From Marinobacter confluentis (GTDB lineage: Bacteria > Pseudomonadota > Gammaproteobacteria > Pseudomonadales > Oleiphilaceae), in contig NZ_SRPF01000002.1 of NCBI RefSeq assembly GCF_004785685.1, positions 124,001 through 188,000 of the forward strand: a stretch of DNA of 64,000 bases. Direction: 5' to 3'. Made by a program: the position numbers and the translations under genes. This document shows, piece after piece, positions 9,175-18,409 of the stretch. A model generated the notes under the pieces. It was given only the letters and a program-made list of their open reading frames with translations, did no database searches and was not told where the DNA came from. Every line of letters begins with the position of its first letter. The stretch's first letter is position 1.

Positions 9175-11559
9175 CTATTTCTTGCCGCGGGCCTTGGCGA
9201 CCATGTGATCAGGCCGCAGCAGGAACCGCGCAAGCGCTGGCAACAGCCAGATTGATCCAACCATGTTCCAGATGAACATGAAGAACAACAGCAGCCCCAT
9301 GTCAGCCTGGAACTTGATGGGCGAGAATATCCAGGTCACCACGCCGATACCCAGGGTAATACCCGTAAAGATAACGGCCTTACCGGTGGACCTGAGCGTT
9401 TCGAAGTAAGCGTCCTGAAGGGTTCTGCCCTCGATCAGGAACTTCTCGAGCTTGCTGTAGATATAGATGCCATAGTCAACACCGATACCCACACCCAGTG
9501 CAATCACCGGCAGGGTTGCCACTTTGATGCCAATGCCGGACACCGCCATGATGGCCTCTGCAAGGATCGAGGTCAGTCCCAGGGGAATCAGGATACACAG
9601 TACCGCACGAACCGAACGGAAGGTCAGCAGACACAACAGGGAAACCACGCCATAAACGAAAGCCAGCATCATGTTCTTGGCGCTGGAAATCACGTCGTTG
9701 GTGGCGGCTTCAACACCGGCGTTACCGGCAGCCAGCATGAAGGTGAACTCGTCAGAGTTATTGTTACCCGCAAACTCCTCAACACGCTCGGTCACTGTTT
9801 CCAGTGTCTCGGCTTTGTGGTCCTCAAGGAACACCAGCACAGGCGTCAGATCACAGTTGGTGTTGATCAGACCAGCCGGCGCTTCACGAATAGAGGCATT
9901 GATGATGGTCTGATTACGGGAAATCTCATACCACTTCCAGTTACCCTCGTTCAGGGCCTTGGTAACGATCTTGGAGACGTCAGCCAGCGAAGCGGATGAC
10001 TGAACGCCCGGCGTGTTCTGCAACTCCCACTGCAGGTTGTCCATGGCACGGAGCACATTGTACTGGGTACACTGCTCGTCCTCGGTTTTTACCATTACCA
10101 CCAGAACATCGGCACTGGTCGAGTAATTGTCGATAATGAACTTGTTATCGAGGTTGTAACGGGAATCCGCCCTCAGCTCAGGCGCGCCTTGGTCCAGGTC
10201 GCCCACTTTCAGGTCCTGCTTGTAGTAAAGGCCAAGACCCAGGCCAATCACCGCAATCAGTAGTGAAATTGGCGCCACACCCGGATGAGCGAAATAGGAC
10301 ATGACCTTCCACTTGCGGTCATGCTTTTCGTCGTGGTTCTGGACATGTTTGATACCGCCCTTGGAGATACCCACGTAGGACATGATAAGAACGTGCAGCA
10401 CCAGGTTGGTCAGAATAACGAAAGCCACCCCGATACCGGCAGCAACGGCCAGATCACGAATAACATCGATTTCAATGAAAATCAGAGTCAGGAAGCCAAA
10501 GGCATCGGAAACCAGTGCCAGCATGCCGGGAATGTAGAGGGCCCGGAAGGCAAGCCTCGCAGCCATCAGCGAGTCAAACCCTTTCGCGGCCTCTACCGCC
10601 ATGGCATTGACAATCTGAACCCCGTGACTGATACCGATGGCAAACACCAGGAACGGTACCAGAACAGAGTATGGGTCCAGGCCATAGCCCAGCAGGCGCA
10701 AGGTACCAAGCTGTAGGAAAACCGCCACAATCGAAGTAAAAACCGGAACCAGCGTGCCGGTAACGGACCGCGAGTAACCGAACAGCAGCAGGGTTGTCAG
10801 AATAATCGTGACGCCCGCAAACCAGGCGATAGAGCCAATCCCTTCAATCAGGTCGCCCACTTTCTTGGCAAAGCCAACAATGTGGATATCGATGTTCGGG
10901 TTCTGGCTTTCGTACTTGTTGCGGATTTGCTCTTCCAACTGGCGCGAGAATTCACCGTAGTCCAGCGGCTCGCCGGTTTCCGGGTTTTTCTCGTAAAGCG
11001 GTGCGTAAACGATGGTTGACCGGAAATTGTCTGAGATCAGACGACCCACCTCGTTGGAACGCAGCACATTCTGGCGCAGCGCCTCCAGGCTTGCACGGGA
11101 ACCGTCGTAGTTGTCCGGAATGACTGTGCCACCCTGGAAGCCCTGCTCTGTCACCTCAACCCAGCGAACGTTCGAGGTCCAGAGGGATTTGAGGCCCGAG
11201 CGGTCAACACCGTCAAGGTAAAAGACCTCGTCGGTGATCTGCTTGAGGGTCTCCATGTACTCCTGGGTGAAAATATCGCCCTCTTCAACCTCTACCGCTA
11301 TCCGCACAAAGTTACCGAGGTTCTCAAGGTCATCCCGGTGCTCAAGCATATTCACGATGTAGGGATGCTCAAGCGGAATCATTCGCTCAAAGCTGGCATC
11401 CGGCTGAATCTTGACGGCGTTGTAGCCCAGAAACAGGGTCAGAAAAAAGAAAGCAATCAGGATGATCGCCCGATTGTTGAAAATCAGCCGCTCCAGGAAC
11501 GGCTCCGCGTTCGGCGTGGTGATGTAATGTTCGCCCTTGTCATGCTTCGGGTTCGACAT
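9175..11559 (-). CDS. RND-superfamily (MMPL-type) transporter
   Basis: Inner-membrane transporter, 794 aa, with RND architecture. There is one TM helix near residues 30-50, a large periplasmic loop (about 55-230), a block of helices (SIAWFAGVTIILTTLLLFGY onward), a second periplasmic loop and a second block of helices. GVGIGVDYGIYIYSKLEK lies in the second block. It is closer to MMPL/lipid exporters than to AcrB-type drug pumps, and no adaptor or TolC-like gene is adjacent. It follows a YCF48-like and a DUF1329 gene in the same orientation, a recurring trio in Pseudomonas and Marinobacter. Substrate unknown; lipid-like molecules are a reasonable guess. Confidence 0.88.
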   Translation of the reverse strand: MSNPKHDKGEHYITTPNAEPFLERLIFNNRAIILIAFFFLTLFLGYNAVKIQPDASFERMIPLEHPYIVNMLEHRDDLENLGNFVRIAVEVEEGDIFTQEYMETLKQITDEVFYLDGVDRSGLKSLWTSNVRWVEVTEQGFQGGTVIPDNYDGSRASLEALRQNVLRSNEVGRLISDNFRSTIVYAPLYEKNPETGEPLDYGEFSRQLEEQIRNKYESQNPNIDIHIVGFAKKVGDLIEGIGSIAWFAGVTIILTTLLLFGYSRSVTGTLVPVFTSIVAVFLQLGTLRLLGYGLDPYSVLVPFLVFAIGISHGVQIVNAMAVEAAKGFDSLMAARLAFRALYIPGMLALVSDAFGFLTLIFIEIDVIRDLAVAAGIGVAFVILTNLVLHVLIMSYVGISKGGIKHVQNHDEKHDRKWKVMSYFAHPGVAPISLLIAVIGLGLGLYYKQDLKVGDLDQGAPELRADSRYNLDNKFIIDNYSTSADVLVVMVKTEDEQCTQYNVLRAMDNLQWELQNTPGVQSSASLADVSKIVTKALNEGNWKWYEISRNQTIINASIREAPAGLINTNCDLTPVLVFLEDHKAETLETVTERVEEFAGNNNSDEFTFMLAAGNAGVEAATNDVISSAKNMMLAFVYGVVSLLCLLTFRSVRAVLCILIPLGLTSILAEAIMAVSGIGIKVATLPVIALGVGIGVDYGIYIYSKLEKFLIEGRTLQDAYFETLRSTGKAVIFTGITLGIGVVTWIFSPIKFQADMGLLLFFMFIWNMVGSIWLLPALARFLLRPDHMVAKARGKK

Positions 11560-11604
11560 TAAAAAGCCCCTCTAAATTCGTTCTGTTGGTGCCGCATCAG
11601 GGCG

Positions 11605-12753
11605 TTATTGTGGGTTCCGGCCGCGGGCATCGGTGAGTTTCACACCGCCCTCGCCAAAAATCAGGAGATCAGTGCCGGGCAGAGGCACAACGTCCATCAC
11701 CCCTTCCCTGTCATCACGGAAATAGGGCCGGAAGCTCTCACCGCCGTCGCTGCTCATCAATACGGCGCCGCTGTTGCCAACCAGCGTAATACGGCCATCT
11801 TCTGCTACCACGCCGTCGTTCAGCGTCGCCCCACCTTCATTTGGGACCACCTTCCAGCTTTTTCCCATATCCGTAGACTTGAAAGTGGTTCCACGTAACC
11901 CGAAGACCAGGACTTCATTCACATTGCCTGTGCCGAGTGCACCAAACAGTGAACCCTCGTAAGGACTTTCGCGCTGCTCCCAGGTGTCGCCGTTATCGAC
12001 TGATACGAAGATCTGGCCGGCTTCACCGGCAATAACCAGGGCGCCGCCGGTAATCTGCACAATGCTGTTCAGGTGAAAACTTCTGGGGTTGTCGAGCTGG
12101 GGCCCCATATCCTGCCAGGTTTGTCCTCCGTCCGTCGTGCGCAGGAACATGCCGTAAGCGCCGACAACAAAGCCATGGCTCTCGTTCTCAAACCAGACAT
12201 CCAGAAATGGGTTTACTGGGCCAATCTCCAGATCCGCTTCCATATTTTCGAGAGAAAAAATCAGATCATCCAGAGCCCATTCAAGATCATCCACTTCCTC
12301 TTCAGGAGCTTCCTCAATACGCGCCTCCATGGCTTCAATCTGCTCCTGGCGGCTTGCAATCGCCAATTCGGCTGCATCAATGCCCGTCAGTTGGAGGTCC
12401 CAGGTTTCGCCGGCATCGCTGGAGTGAAGCACCACGCCACTGTGGCCGACGGCCCAGCCGTGATTATCTGTGCCAAAATCAATCCCAGTCAGGGTCACCG
12501 ACACCGGTACTTCGGCCTGAGTCCAGGAATCGCCGCCATTATCCGAGAAGATAATATGGCCCCGTTCGCCGGCCGCCACGATTCTGTCACCGGCACGATC
12601 TGCATCGGTCAGCAGATTTTCTGGCGCGAGATCCGTGGGCATGGAGGGTTTTTCTATGATGTCTGCGAGCGCCAGCACCTGGGGGGCAGCCATTGTCATG
12701 GACAGACCAAAGCAGGCCGCTCCAAGGGTGTTGCGCATCAACCTTTTAGCCAT
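11605..12753 (-). CDS. YCF48/HCF136-like beta-propeller protein with BNR (Asp-box) repeats
   Basis: Predicted secreted protein, 382 aa, with a signal peptide (ends near PQVLALA). Asp-box repeats recur through the protein: IIFSDNGGDSWTQ, VLHSSDAGETWDL, FLRTTDGGQTWQDM, IFVSVDNGDTWEQR, TFKSTDMGKSWKV, VLMSSDGGESF. This is the pattern of YCF48/HCF136 propellers, first known as a photosystem II assembly factor but widespread in non-photosynthetic bacteria. An acidic helical insert at about residues 130-175 (EEAPEEEVDDLEW) interrupts the repeats. It lies 45 bp before the RND gene and is probably its periplasmic partner; that function is inferred only from linkage. Confidence 0.88.
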   Translation of the reverse strand: MAKRLMRNTLGAACFGLSMTMAAPQVLALADIIEKPSMPTDLAPENLLTDADRAGDRIVAAGERGHIIFSDNGGDSWTQAEVPVSVTLTGIDFGTDNHGWAVGHSGVVLHSSDAGETWDLQLTGIDAAELAIASRQEQIEAMEARIEEAPEEEVDDLEWALDDLIFSLENMEADLEIGPVNPFLDVWFENESHGFVVGAYGMFLRTTDGGQTWQDMGPQLDNPRSFHLNSIVQITGGALVIAGEAGQIFVSVDNGDTWEQRESPYEGSLFGALGTGNVNEVLVFGLRGTTFKSTDMGKSWKVVPNEGGATLNDGVVAEDGRITLVGNSGAVLMSSDGGESFRPYFRDDREGVMDVVPLPGTDLLIFGEGGVKLTDARGRNPQ

Positions 12754-12905
12754 TCAGATTGCCTATTGTGTTGTGTTGAACAGTGTCAGTCTTCATCCCA
12801 AAGTACCGACGCCGGGCATGAATAAACCGATGGCCTTTCGACCATCGGTGTATTTGCCGCCATCAGCCTGTGGCGTTTATTTGCCAATTCGTCTCAAAAC
12901 CGGGC

Positions 12906-14300
12906 CTAGCGAACGCTCCTGCGGCGCAGCGAAGCCGGCGAGAAGTAACGAAGATTCGGAACATCGTTGGTGAATTCACGGGTGGACGATTCTTCCGTGT
13001 CAAGCCCGAGGACATGGTAACGACGCGCCTGAAGATCGTGGTACACATCCAGTGTAGTCCACACGCCGGGAAGCTCGTAATAATTCTTTGCCATGCCCAT
13101 GGTAACGCGCCAAAGCGCACCGCGGCCGTCGTACTGATCCAGCAACAGAGTGTTCCAGCTGTCTGCGTCCACATAGAAGCGGCGCTTGCCGTATATGTGG
13201 CGCTCACCCTCTTTCAGGGTCGCCTCAACCACATGCACACGGTGCAGCTCCCAGCGGGTAAGTTCCGGGTTCAGGTGGGCAATACCCAGGATCTCCGAAT
13301 AGGGCGTGCCCTTCTCGCTCAACCGGTAATTGTTGTAGGGCACGTAGATTTCACGCATGCCCTCGTAATTCCAGTTATAACGGTCCAGGGCGCCGTTGAA
13401 GATATCGGTATCGTCGGCGGTACGCAGGTTGTCCGCCGCTGCAATCGGGGAATCATAGCCCAGGTTTGGCGCCCGGCGAACCCGGCGCTGGCCGGCGTTG
13501 TAGCCCCAGCCGTTACGTGGGTTAATAATCTGGTTCAGGGTTTCGTGAATCAGGATTGCGCCACCGGCCAGACGCGGAGGCGACTGGGTGAACGACAGAT
13601 AATAGAAGATCACGTTGTCCAGCGTCTCTTCGCTGCCTTCCGGGTTATAGAAGTTGAAAAAGGCCTCCTGCTGGGAGGTCACAAGGCCATAGTCGCCGTC
13701 GGTCTGCACCGCCACTTCACTGGAACGACGGGTAATGGACACACCACGCCAGCGGGTCAGGTGGTTCCAGATAACCTGCCAGGCTTTTTCTTCGTTATTG
13801 CCGTGAAGAATCGGGAAAGGATAGCCACCGAAGGCTCCATCGATGCCCTCACCCTGGCCAACAATTTCAGCGCTGGTGGCGTTGTCTTTGGTATTTTCAG
13901 CAACCCAGTCAGGCACCGCATGGGTGCGCCGGCTCTGGTAAACCGGCATATTGAAGGTTGTCGGGTAGGCGTCCAGCATGGCCCGAAGACCATCGGTCAG
14001 ATACTCGTCGTACTGTTCAGCGTTAGTGGCATTGATGGTGAACAATACCTGGTCATCCGGAAACGGGTTGATGTGATGCTGACCACTGCCCTTGTAGCCG
14101 GATGGCGCGTCTTCAGTGGTCAGGCCGCCGGTCCAGGGCGGAATTGTACCCGCCTCATTGCCGGCCTTTACCGAACCGAAGGGCGTAAGCTCCTGCCCCA
14201 GCCGGGCGGCTTCACTGGCCGATACAGCGGCCATGGCGGGCGAAACAAACATTGAAGCGGCAAGCAAGCTGCCAAGAAACACTTTTTTATTGTCGGTCAT
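12906..14300 (-). CDS. DUF1329 domain protein, predicted exported
   Basis: 464 aa protein with a signal peptide (FLGSLLAASMFVSPAMA) followed by a typical DUF1329 start (LGQELTPFGSVKAGNEAGTI). Downstream motifs PWTGGL, DPYDDQ-like segments and long beta-rich stretches fit the family. It is likely periplasmic or outer-membrane associated. DUF1329 genes usually accompany a DUF1302 gene and an MMPL-type exporter; here the YCF48 and RND genes follow, but no DUF1302 gene is nearby. The ATG at 14300 is preceded by AAGG. Biochemical role unknown. Confidence 0.9.
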   Translation of the reverse strand: MTDNKKVFLGSLLAASMFVSPAMAAVSASEAARLGQELTPFGSVKAGNEAGTIPPWTGGLTTEDAPSGYKGSGQHHINPFPDDQVLFTINATNAEQYDEYLTDGLRAMLDAYPTTFNMPVYQSRRTHAVPDWVAENTKDNATSAEIVGQGEGIDGAFGGYPFPILHGNNEEKAWQVIWNHLTRWRGVSITRRSSEVAVQTDGDYGLVTSQQEAFFNFYNPEGSEETLDNVIFYYLSFTQSPPRLAGGAILIHETLNQIINPRNGWGYNAGQRRVRRAPNLGYDSPIAAADNLRTADDTDIFNGALDRYNWNYEGMREIYVPYNNYRLSEKGTPYSEILGIAHLNPELTRWELHRVHVVEATLKEGERHIYGKRRFYVDADSWNTLLLDQYDGRGALWRVTMGMAKNYYELPGVWTTLDVYHDLQARRYHVLGLDTEESSTREFTNDVPNLRYFSPASLRRRSVR

Positions 14301-14322
14301 CGGAAAACCTTAACGATGTCTG

Positions 14323-14342
14323 AAAGCCTTCAGGAAGGCTTT
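14323..14342. terminator. Hairpin, possible weak terminator of pepN
   Basis: Inverted repeat AAAGCCTTC/GAAGGCTTT with a 2-nt loop in the 163-bp gap between pepN and the DUF1329 gene. The T-run is better on the plus strand (TTTTCTTATT) than on the minus strand, although both flanking genes are on the minus strand. It may act bidirectionally; assignment to pepN is uncertain. Confidence 0.45.
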
Positions 14343-14463
14343 TCTTATTGTGAAATCTTCTTTGCAAATCCTGCACTCATGGATGGTGACAGATTAGACC
14401 ATTGGCCACTATTGTCCATCGTTCAAAAGTGCGATTTTGTATTGTTGTGTCACAGATTCACGG

Positions 14464-17109
14464 CTACTTTCCGGCCAGGCTTTTGTGCACCACTTCGTAG
14501 ACATCCCGCGACAACCCACTCTTCTGACTGACTTTTTCCAGGGCAGCTTTCATCTGGTCACCGTGAACCGGAGCAAACTTGCGCCAGCGGGTCAGTGGCG
14601 ACACCAGCCGCGCCGCAATCTGTGGGTTGCTGTCATCGAGACGGCAGACCTGTTCTGACAGGAACCGGTAACCCGAACCATCTTCCGCATGGAAGGCGGG
14701 CAGGTTCTGCCCCGCAAAAGCGCCAATAACCGAGCGGATCTTGTTGGGATTCTTCCAGTCAAACGCCGGGTGCTGCATCAGTTGCTGAATCTGCGGCAGG
14801 CTCCCGGTGCGGCCGCTGGCAGCCTGAACAGAGAACCACTGCTCAACCACCTGCGGGTCTTTCTGGAAGCGCTGATAGAAGTCGTCCAACGTCGCCTCGC
14901 GATCTTCCTCGAAGTCTGAACCCACCAGGGCTCTGAGTGCCCCCATGCGGTCCGTCATATTGTCGGCATCCGCATACTGCGCCAGAGCAAGTGAGCGCGC
15001 CTCATCGTCGTTCACGTGCAGCAACCACGCCAGGGCGGTATTACGCAGGCTGCGGCGGGCGACGGATTCCGGCGTCACCTCATAAACACCACTGAGTGTA
15101 TTGCGGTGATAACACGCCATCAGGTCGTCCCGAAGTTCGTTAGCCAGGGTACTGAGCACCCGCTCCCGCGCCTGATGAATCGCCTGCACTTCCGGTTTCT
15201 CAGCCAGCTCTATCAGGTAGGCCTCGGTTGGCAGTTGCAGCATCTTGGCCACCAGCGCCTGATCCAGACTGTCGTCCGCCAGCAGGCCACGATAGGCAGC
15301 AATCAGCCCGGGATCGACCGGCGCAGAATCACCCTGGCCGATCAACGAACGAATCACATCGATGGCCAGCCGCTGACCGGCGTCCCAGCGATTGAAGCCG
15401 TCAACATCGTTGCTCATCAGGAAGGTCAACTGCTCCCGGGTCCAGGGGTAGTCCACCCGAACCGGCGCCGAGAAATGTCGCAGCAGCGAAGGCACCGGTC
15501 GCTCATCCAGACCATGAAACTCAAAGGACTGCTCGGCCTCGGTCAGCTCAAGCACCCGCTCTTTTGGGGCATCTTGTTCATCAGCGGTCAATGTCAGTGG
15601 CAGAGGCTCACCGCCGGCTCCCAACAGGCCCAGCGCAAACGGAATGTGCTGGGGCTTCTTGTTGGTCTGGCCCGGTGTATCCGGAATGGTCTGACTGATT
15701 GACAGACGATAAACACCGCTGCTCTGGTCGAAGTCGTCCCGGATGGTAAGTTCCGGGGTTCCGGCCTGCTCATACCACAGGCGGAACTGGGTCAGATCAC
15801 GACCGCTGGCATCTTCCATGGCTCGCACAAAGTCGTCGGTGGTCACCGCCTGACCGTCATGACGTTCAAAATACAGGTCGCTGCCTTTGCGGAACATTTC
15901 ATCGCCCAGAAGGGTGCGGATCATGCCCACCACTTCGCAGCCCTTTTCATAAATGGTCAGGGTGTAGAAGTTGGTGATTTCCATGTAGGACTCGGGCCGA
16001 ACCGGGTGGGCCATCGGGCCCGCATCCTCGGCAAACTGCGCGGTGCGCAGCATGGCTGCGTCTTCAATACGTTTGACGGTTGGCGACCCCATATCCGAAG
16101 AGAACTGGGAATCCCGGAACACTGTGAAGCCTTCTTTCAGGCTGAGCTGGAACCAGTCGCGGCAGGTAACCCGATTGCCGGACCAGTTGTGAAAGTACTC
16201 GTGGGCCACGATAGACTCGATGCGCTGGAATGCCATGTCGGTGGCGGTTTCCTGGCTGGCCAGTACGCAGGACGAGTTAAAGATATTCAGGCCCTTGTTT
16301 TCCATGGCCCCCATGTTGAAATCGTCCACCGCTACAATCATGAAAATATCCAGATCGTATTCGCGGCCGTAGACTTCCTCGTCCCAGCGCATGGCACGCT
16401 TCAGGGAGTCCAGGGCATGGTCGCACTTCTCCGCGTTGCGGGGCTCGATGTACATTCTCAGGTCAATGTCACGGCCGGACATGGTGCGGAACGAATCGCG
16501 CTTTTCCACCAGATCGCCAGCCACCAGGGCAAACAGGTAGCTGGGCTTGGGGAAGGGGTCTTCCCAGGTCACGTAGTGGCGACCATTTTCCAGGTCGCCT
16601 TTTTCCACATCGTTACCGTTGGACAGCAGCACAGGATAGGCGGCTTTGTCCGCTTCCACGCGGGTACGAAAACGCGCCATCACATCCGGGCGGTCCGGGA
16701 AATAGGTAATGCAGCGAAAGCCCTGGGCTTCGCACTGGGTACAGAACATGCCCGAGGATTTGTAAAGCCCCTCCAGACGGGTGTTGTTCTGGGGCTCCAG
16801 CCAGGTCACCACCGCCAGTTCGAACTGATCCGGAACCGCCGGAACAATCAGCTTTTCACCACGATTGTCATAATCGCCTTCATCCAGGGTTCGGCCATCC
16901 AACTGAATCGATTCCAGAGTCAGGCTGTCGCCATCCAGCTCCAGATTCTTTTCCGTGCTATCGCTTTCAGGATTGCGACGCACATTCAGCAGGCTGTGCA
17001 CCCGCGCCCCGTCCTCAAACAGTTCAAATCGCAGGTCCACGTGATCGACAACGAACGCCGGCACTTTGTAATCTTTCAGGTAAATGGTTTGTGGCTGGCT
17101 GGTACGCAT
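14464..17109 (-). CDS. pepN: Aminopeptidase N (M1 family)
   Basis: Cytosolic zinc aminopeptidase, 881 aa (E. coli 870), removing N-terminal residues from peptides. The substrate-binding GAMEN motif (MGAMENKG) and the zinc site HEYFHNW with the downstream LSLKEG glutamate are intact. The C-terminal helical domain (DUF3458 then M1 C-terminal) ends near VYEVVHKSLAGK. An AGAA/GGAG box precedes the ATG at 17109. It begins the minus-strand series that continues the DUF2797/yeaC genes upstream, as in Pseudomonas. Confidence 0.97.
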   Translation of the reverse strand: MRTSQPQTIYLKDYKVPAFVVDHVDLRFELFEDGARVHSLLNVRRNPESDSTEKNLELDGDSLTLESIQLDGRTLDEGDYDNRGEKLIVPAVPDQFELAVVTWLEPQNNTRLEGLYKSSGMFCTQCEAQGFRCITYFPDRPDVMARFRTRVEADKAAYPVLLSNGNDVEKGDLENGRHYVTWEDPFPKPSYLFALVAGDLVEKRDSFRTMSGRDIDLRMYIEPRNAEKCDHALDSLKRAMRWDEEVYGREYDLDIFMIVAVDDFNMGAMENKGLNIFNSSCVLASQETATDMAFQRIESIVAHEYFHNWSGNRVTCRDWFQLSLKEGFTVFRDSQFSSDMGSPTVKRIEDAAMLRTAQFAEDAGPMAHPVRPESYMEITNFYTLTIYEKGCEVVGMIRTLLGDEMFRKGSDLYFERHDGQAVTTDDFVRAMEDASGRDLTQFRLWYEQAGTPELTIRDDFDQSSGVYRLSISQTIPDTPGQTNKKPQHIPFALGLLGAGGEPLPLTLTADEQDAPKERVLELTEAEQSFEFHGLDERPVPSLLRHFSAPVRVDYPWTREQLTFLMSNDVDGFNRWDAGQRLAIDVIRSLIGQGDSAPVDPGLIAAYRGLLADDSLDQALVAKMLQLPTEAYLIELAEKPEVQAIHQARERVLSTLANELRDDLMACYHRNTLSGVYEVTPESVARRSLRNTALAWLLHVNDDEARSLALAQYADADNMTDRMGALRALVGSDFEEDREATLDDFYQRFQKDPQVVEQWFSVQAASGRTGSLPQIQQLMQHPAFDWKNPNKIRSVIGAFAGQNLPAFHAEDGSGYRFLSEQVCRLDDSNPQIAARLVSPLTRWRKFAPVHGDQMKAALEKVSQKSGLSRDVYEVVHKSLAGK

Positions 17110-17199
17110 GGTTATTCTCCAGAATTGATGTCCCGATAGCCCTCTGAAATCCGGGGCGGGAAGGCGGGCGAAGCCAGATTGCTGCGCCCGGCCTGGTAT

Positions 17200-18042
17200 T
17201 TATGAGTTGGGAAATACCCGGAAGCGAACTTCGTAGCCGGTGTATTTCCGGATGTTGATCACGCCGGTATCGAGAATAAGGTACTGCCCTTTTATGCCCT
17301 GAAGGACGCCCTCGGCGGTCTGTGCCTTGTCCAGATTGTGAGTTTTCACCTTCTCCGGCCAGACGCTAACCGGGTAACTCAGCCCCAACGCGTCTTCACT
17401 GACCGGGCGTATCGCGTCCTCGCCATGTTCCGCCTGAAGTGCCGCAAGGTCATCGGCAATCAGCGCCAACAGGCGGTCCCGCTCCTGGGCAAGATCCATC
17501 TCCGGCGCTTCGCCTTTGAGCATGGTGCGCCAGTTGGTCCGGTCCGCTACGTGCTGTTTGCACGCCACTTCCACGAAGCCTGCCAGCTGCCGGGTTGCCA
17601 CGCGGAGCATCGGAATAGCATCGACAGCGCCCTGGTCAATCCACCGCGTGGGCACCTGGGTGCCCCGGGTTATGCCCACCTTCAGACCCGACGAGTTGGC
17701 CAGATAGACCACGTGCTCAACCATACAGTGGGTTTCGCCCCACTCCGGCTCGCGACAGGTGCCCTCATGATAGTGGCATTTTTCCGGGCTCATGATACAG
17801 GTATCGCAGGCCGCCAGTTTCCTGAAGCAGGGGAAGCAGAAGCCCTGACTGAAACTCTTACTGGTTTTGCGATCACAGTTGATGCAGCGGATAACCCCGT
17901 CAAAGTCCAGCCGCACCGACTGGCCCAGAAGCTCATTCATGGGCAAACGGGTATCTCCCAACAGCAGGCTATAACTCACCGGGCTGCCGGCCTCGGCAGG
18001 CATCTTACGGAGGCGTCCGGTGATGTCCACAGTGGCGGTCAA
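17200..18042 (-). CDS. DUF2797 family protein with Cys-rich zinc-binding-like segment
   Basis: Uncharacterised protein of 280 aa. Residues about 50-95 hold paired cysteines (CINC, CFPC, CDTC, then EKCHYHEGTC), consistent with zinc binding. A segment around residue 112 (VYLANSSGLKVGITR, followed by an arginine and tryptophan) resembles the first motif of GIY-YIG nucleases, so a degenerate nuclease-like fold is possible. Its start ATG overlaps the yeaC stop in an ATGA junction, so translation is probably coupled. Function unknown. Confidence 0.85.
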   Translation of the reverse strand: MTATVDITGRLRKMPAEAGSPVSYSLLLGDTRLPMNELLGQSVRLDFDGVIRCINCDRKTSKSFSQGFCFPCFRKLAACDTCIMSPEKCHYHEGTCREPEWGETHCMVEHVVYLANSSGLKVGITRGTQVPTRWIDQGAVDAIPMLRVATRQLAGFVEVACKQHVADRTNWRTMLKGEAPEMDLAQERDRLLALIADDLAALQAEHGEDAIRPVSEDALGLSYPVSVWPEKVKTHNLDKAQTAEGVLQGIKGQYLILDTGVINIRKYTGYEVRFRVFPNS

Positions 18043-18329
18043 GATTTCACCTCAAAGAAATTGCCGGCCTCATCCGGGCTTCCTTTCGTCGTCCGGGAAA
18101 CACTGGGATCACAGGCCGTTCCGGCTTTTTTACCACGATCGAGGTAACCGACCCGCTGCTCCGTGGGGACCTGGTGGTGTTCTTCGTAGTAAATGATGGC
18201 CTCCATGCAGATCGTGCGCTGTTCCGGGGTCAGCTTGCGGCCATCCGGCCACTTGCCAAGCTCCAGAGACCGCTTCAGGTTCTGGTAAACCGAAGGATCC
18301 AGCCGTTTGATCAGCTCGTCGTAGGTCAT
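18039..18329 (-). CDS. yeaC: YeaC family protein (DUF1315)
   Basis: Small conserved protein of 96 aa, function unknown. The family signature is MTYDELIKRLDPSVYQNLK followed by LGKWPDGRKLTPEQ. The ATG at 18329 is chosen over an upstream in-frame start at 18386 because the family begins at MTYDEL and a GGGAG box lies at good spacing. A region after residue 65 (GKKAGTACDPS) is low in conserved features. It overlaps the DUF2797 gene by 4 nt. Confidence 0.9.
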   Translation of the reverse strand: MTYDELIKRLDPSVYQNLKRSLELGKWPDGRKLTPEQRTICMEAIIYYEEHHQVPTEQRVGYLDRGKKAGTACDPSVSRTTKGSPDEAGNFFEVKS

Positions 18330-18373
18330 TCTGCTCTCCCGTTTGCTCGCTGGGAAAAAGTTTCTGGAAAACG

Positions 18374-18404
18374 TTGACACACGCAAATGATAATGATTAT
18401 CATT
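18374..18404 (+). promoter_or_regulatory. Fur box overlapping a sigma-70 promoter for a small RNA
   Basis: On the plus strand TTGACA (18374-18379) and TATCAT (18398-18403) are separated by 18 nt. The spacer and -10 contain AATGATAA-TGA-TTATCATT (18386-18404), which includes a perfect 7-1-7 Fur motif TGATAAT-G-ATTATCA. Iron-loaded Fur bound here would block RNA polymerase. The expected start is near A18410. No plus-strand coding gene follows; the promoter faces a terminator about 60-90 nt away. The yeaC operon promoter on the other strand might also be affected. Confidence 0.88.
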
Positions 18405-18409
18405 GCATT

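Noticed and set aside
12870..14255. 461-aa plus-strand frame opposite the DUF1329 gene
   Set aside because: Shadow of a gene with a clear signal peptide and family motifs.
15859..17139. 426-aa plus-strand frame opposite pepN
   Set aside because: Shadow of pepN; GAMEN and HExxH motifs are in the minus-strand frame.
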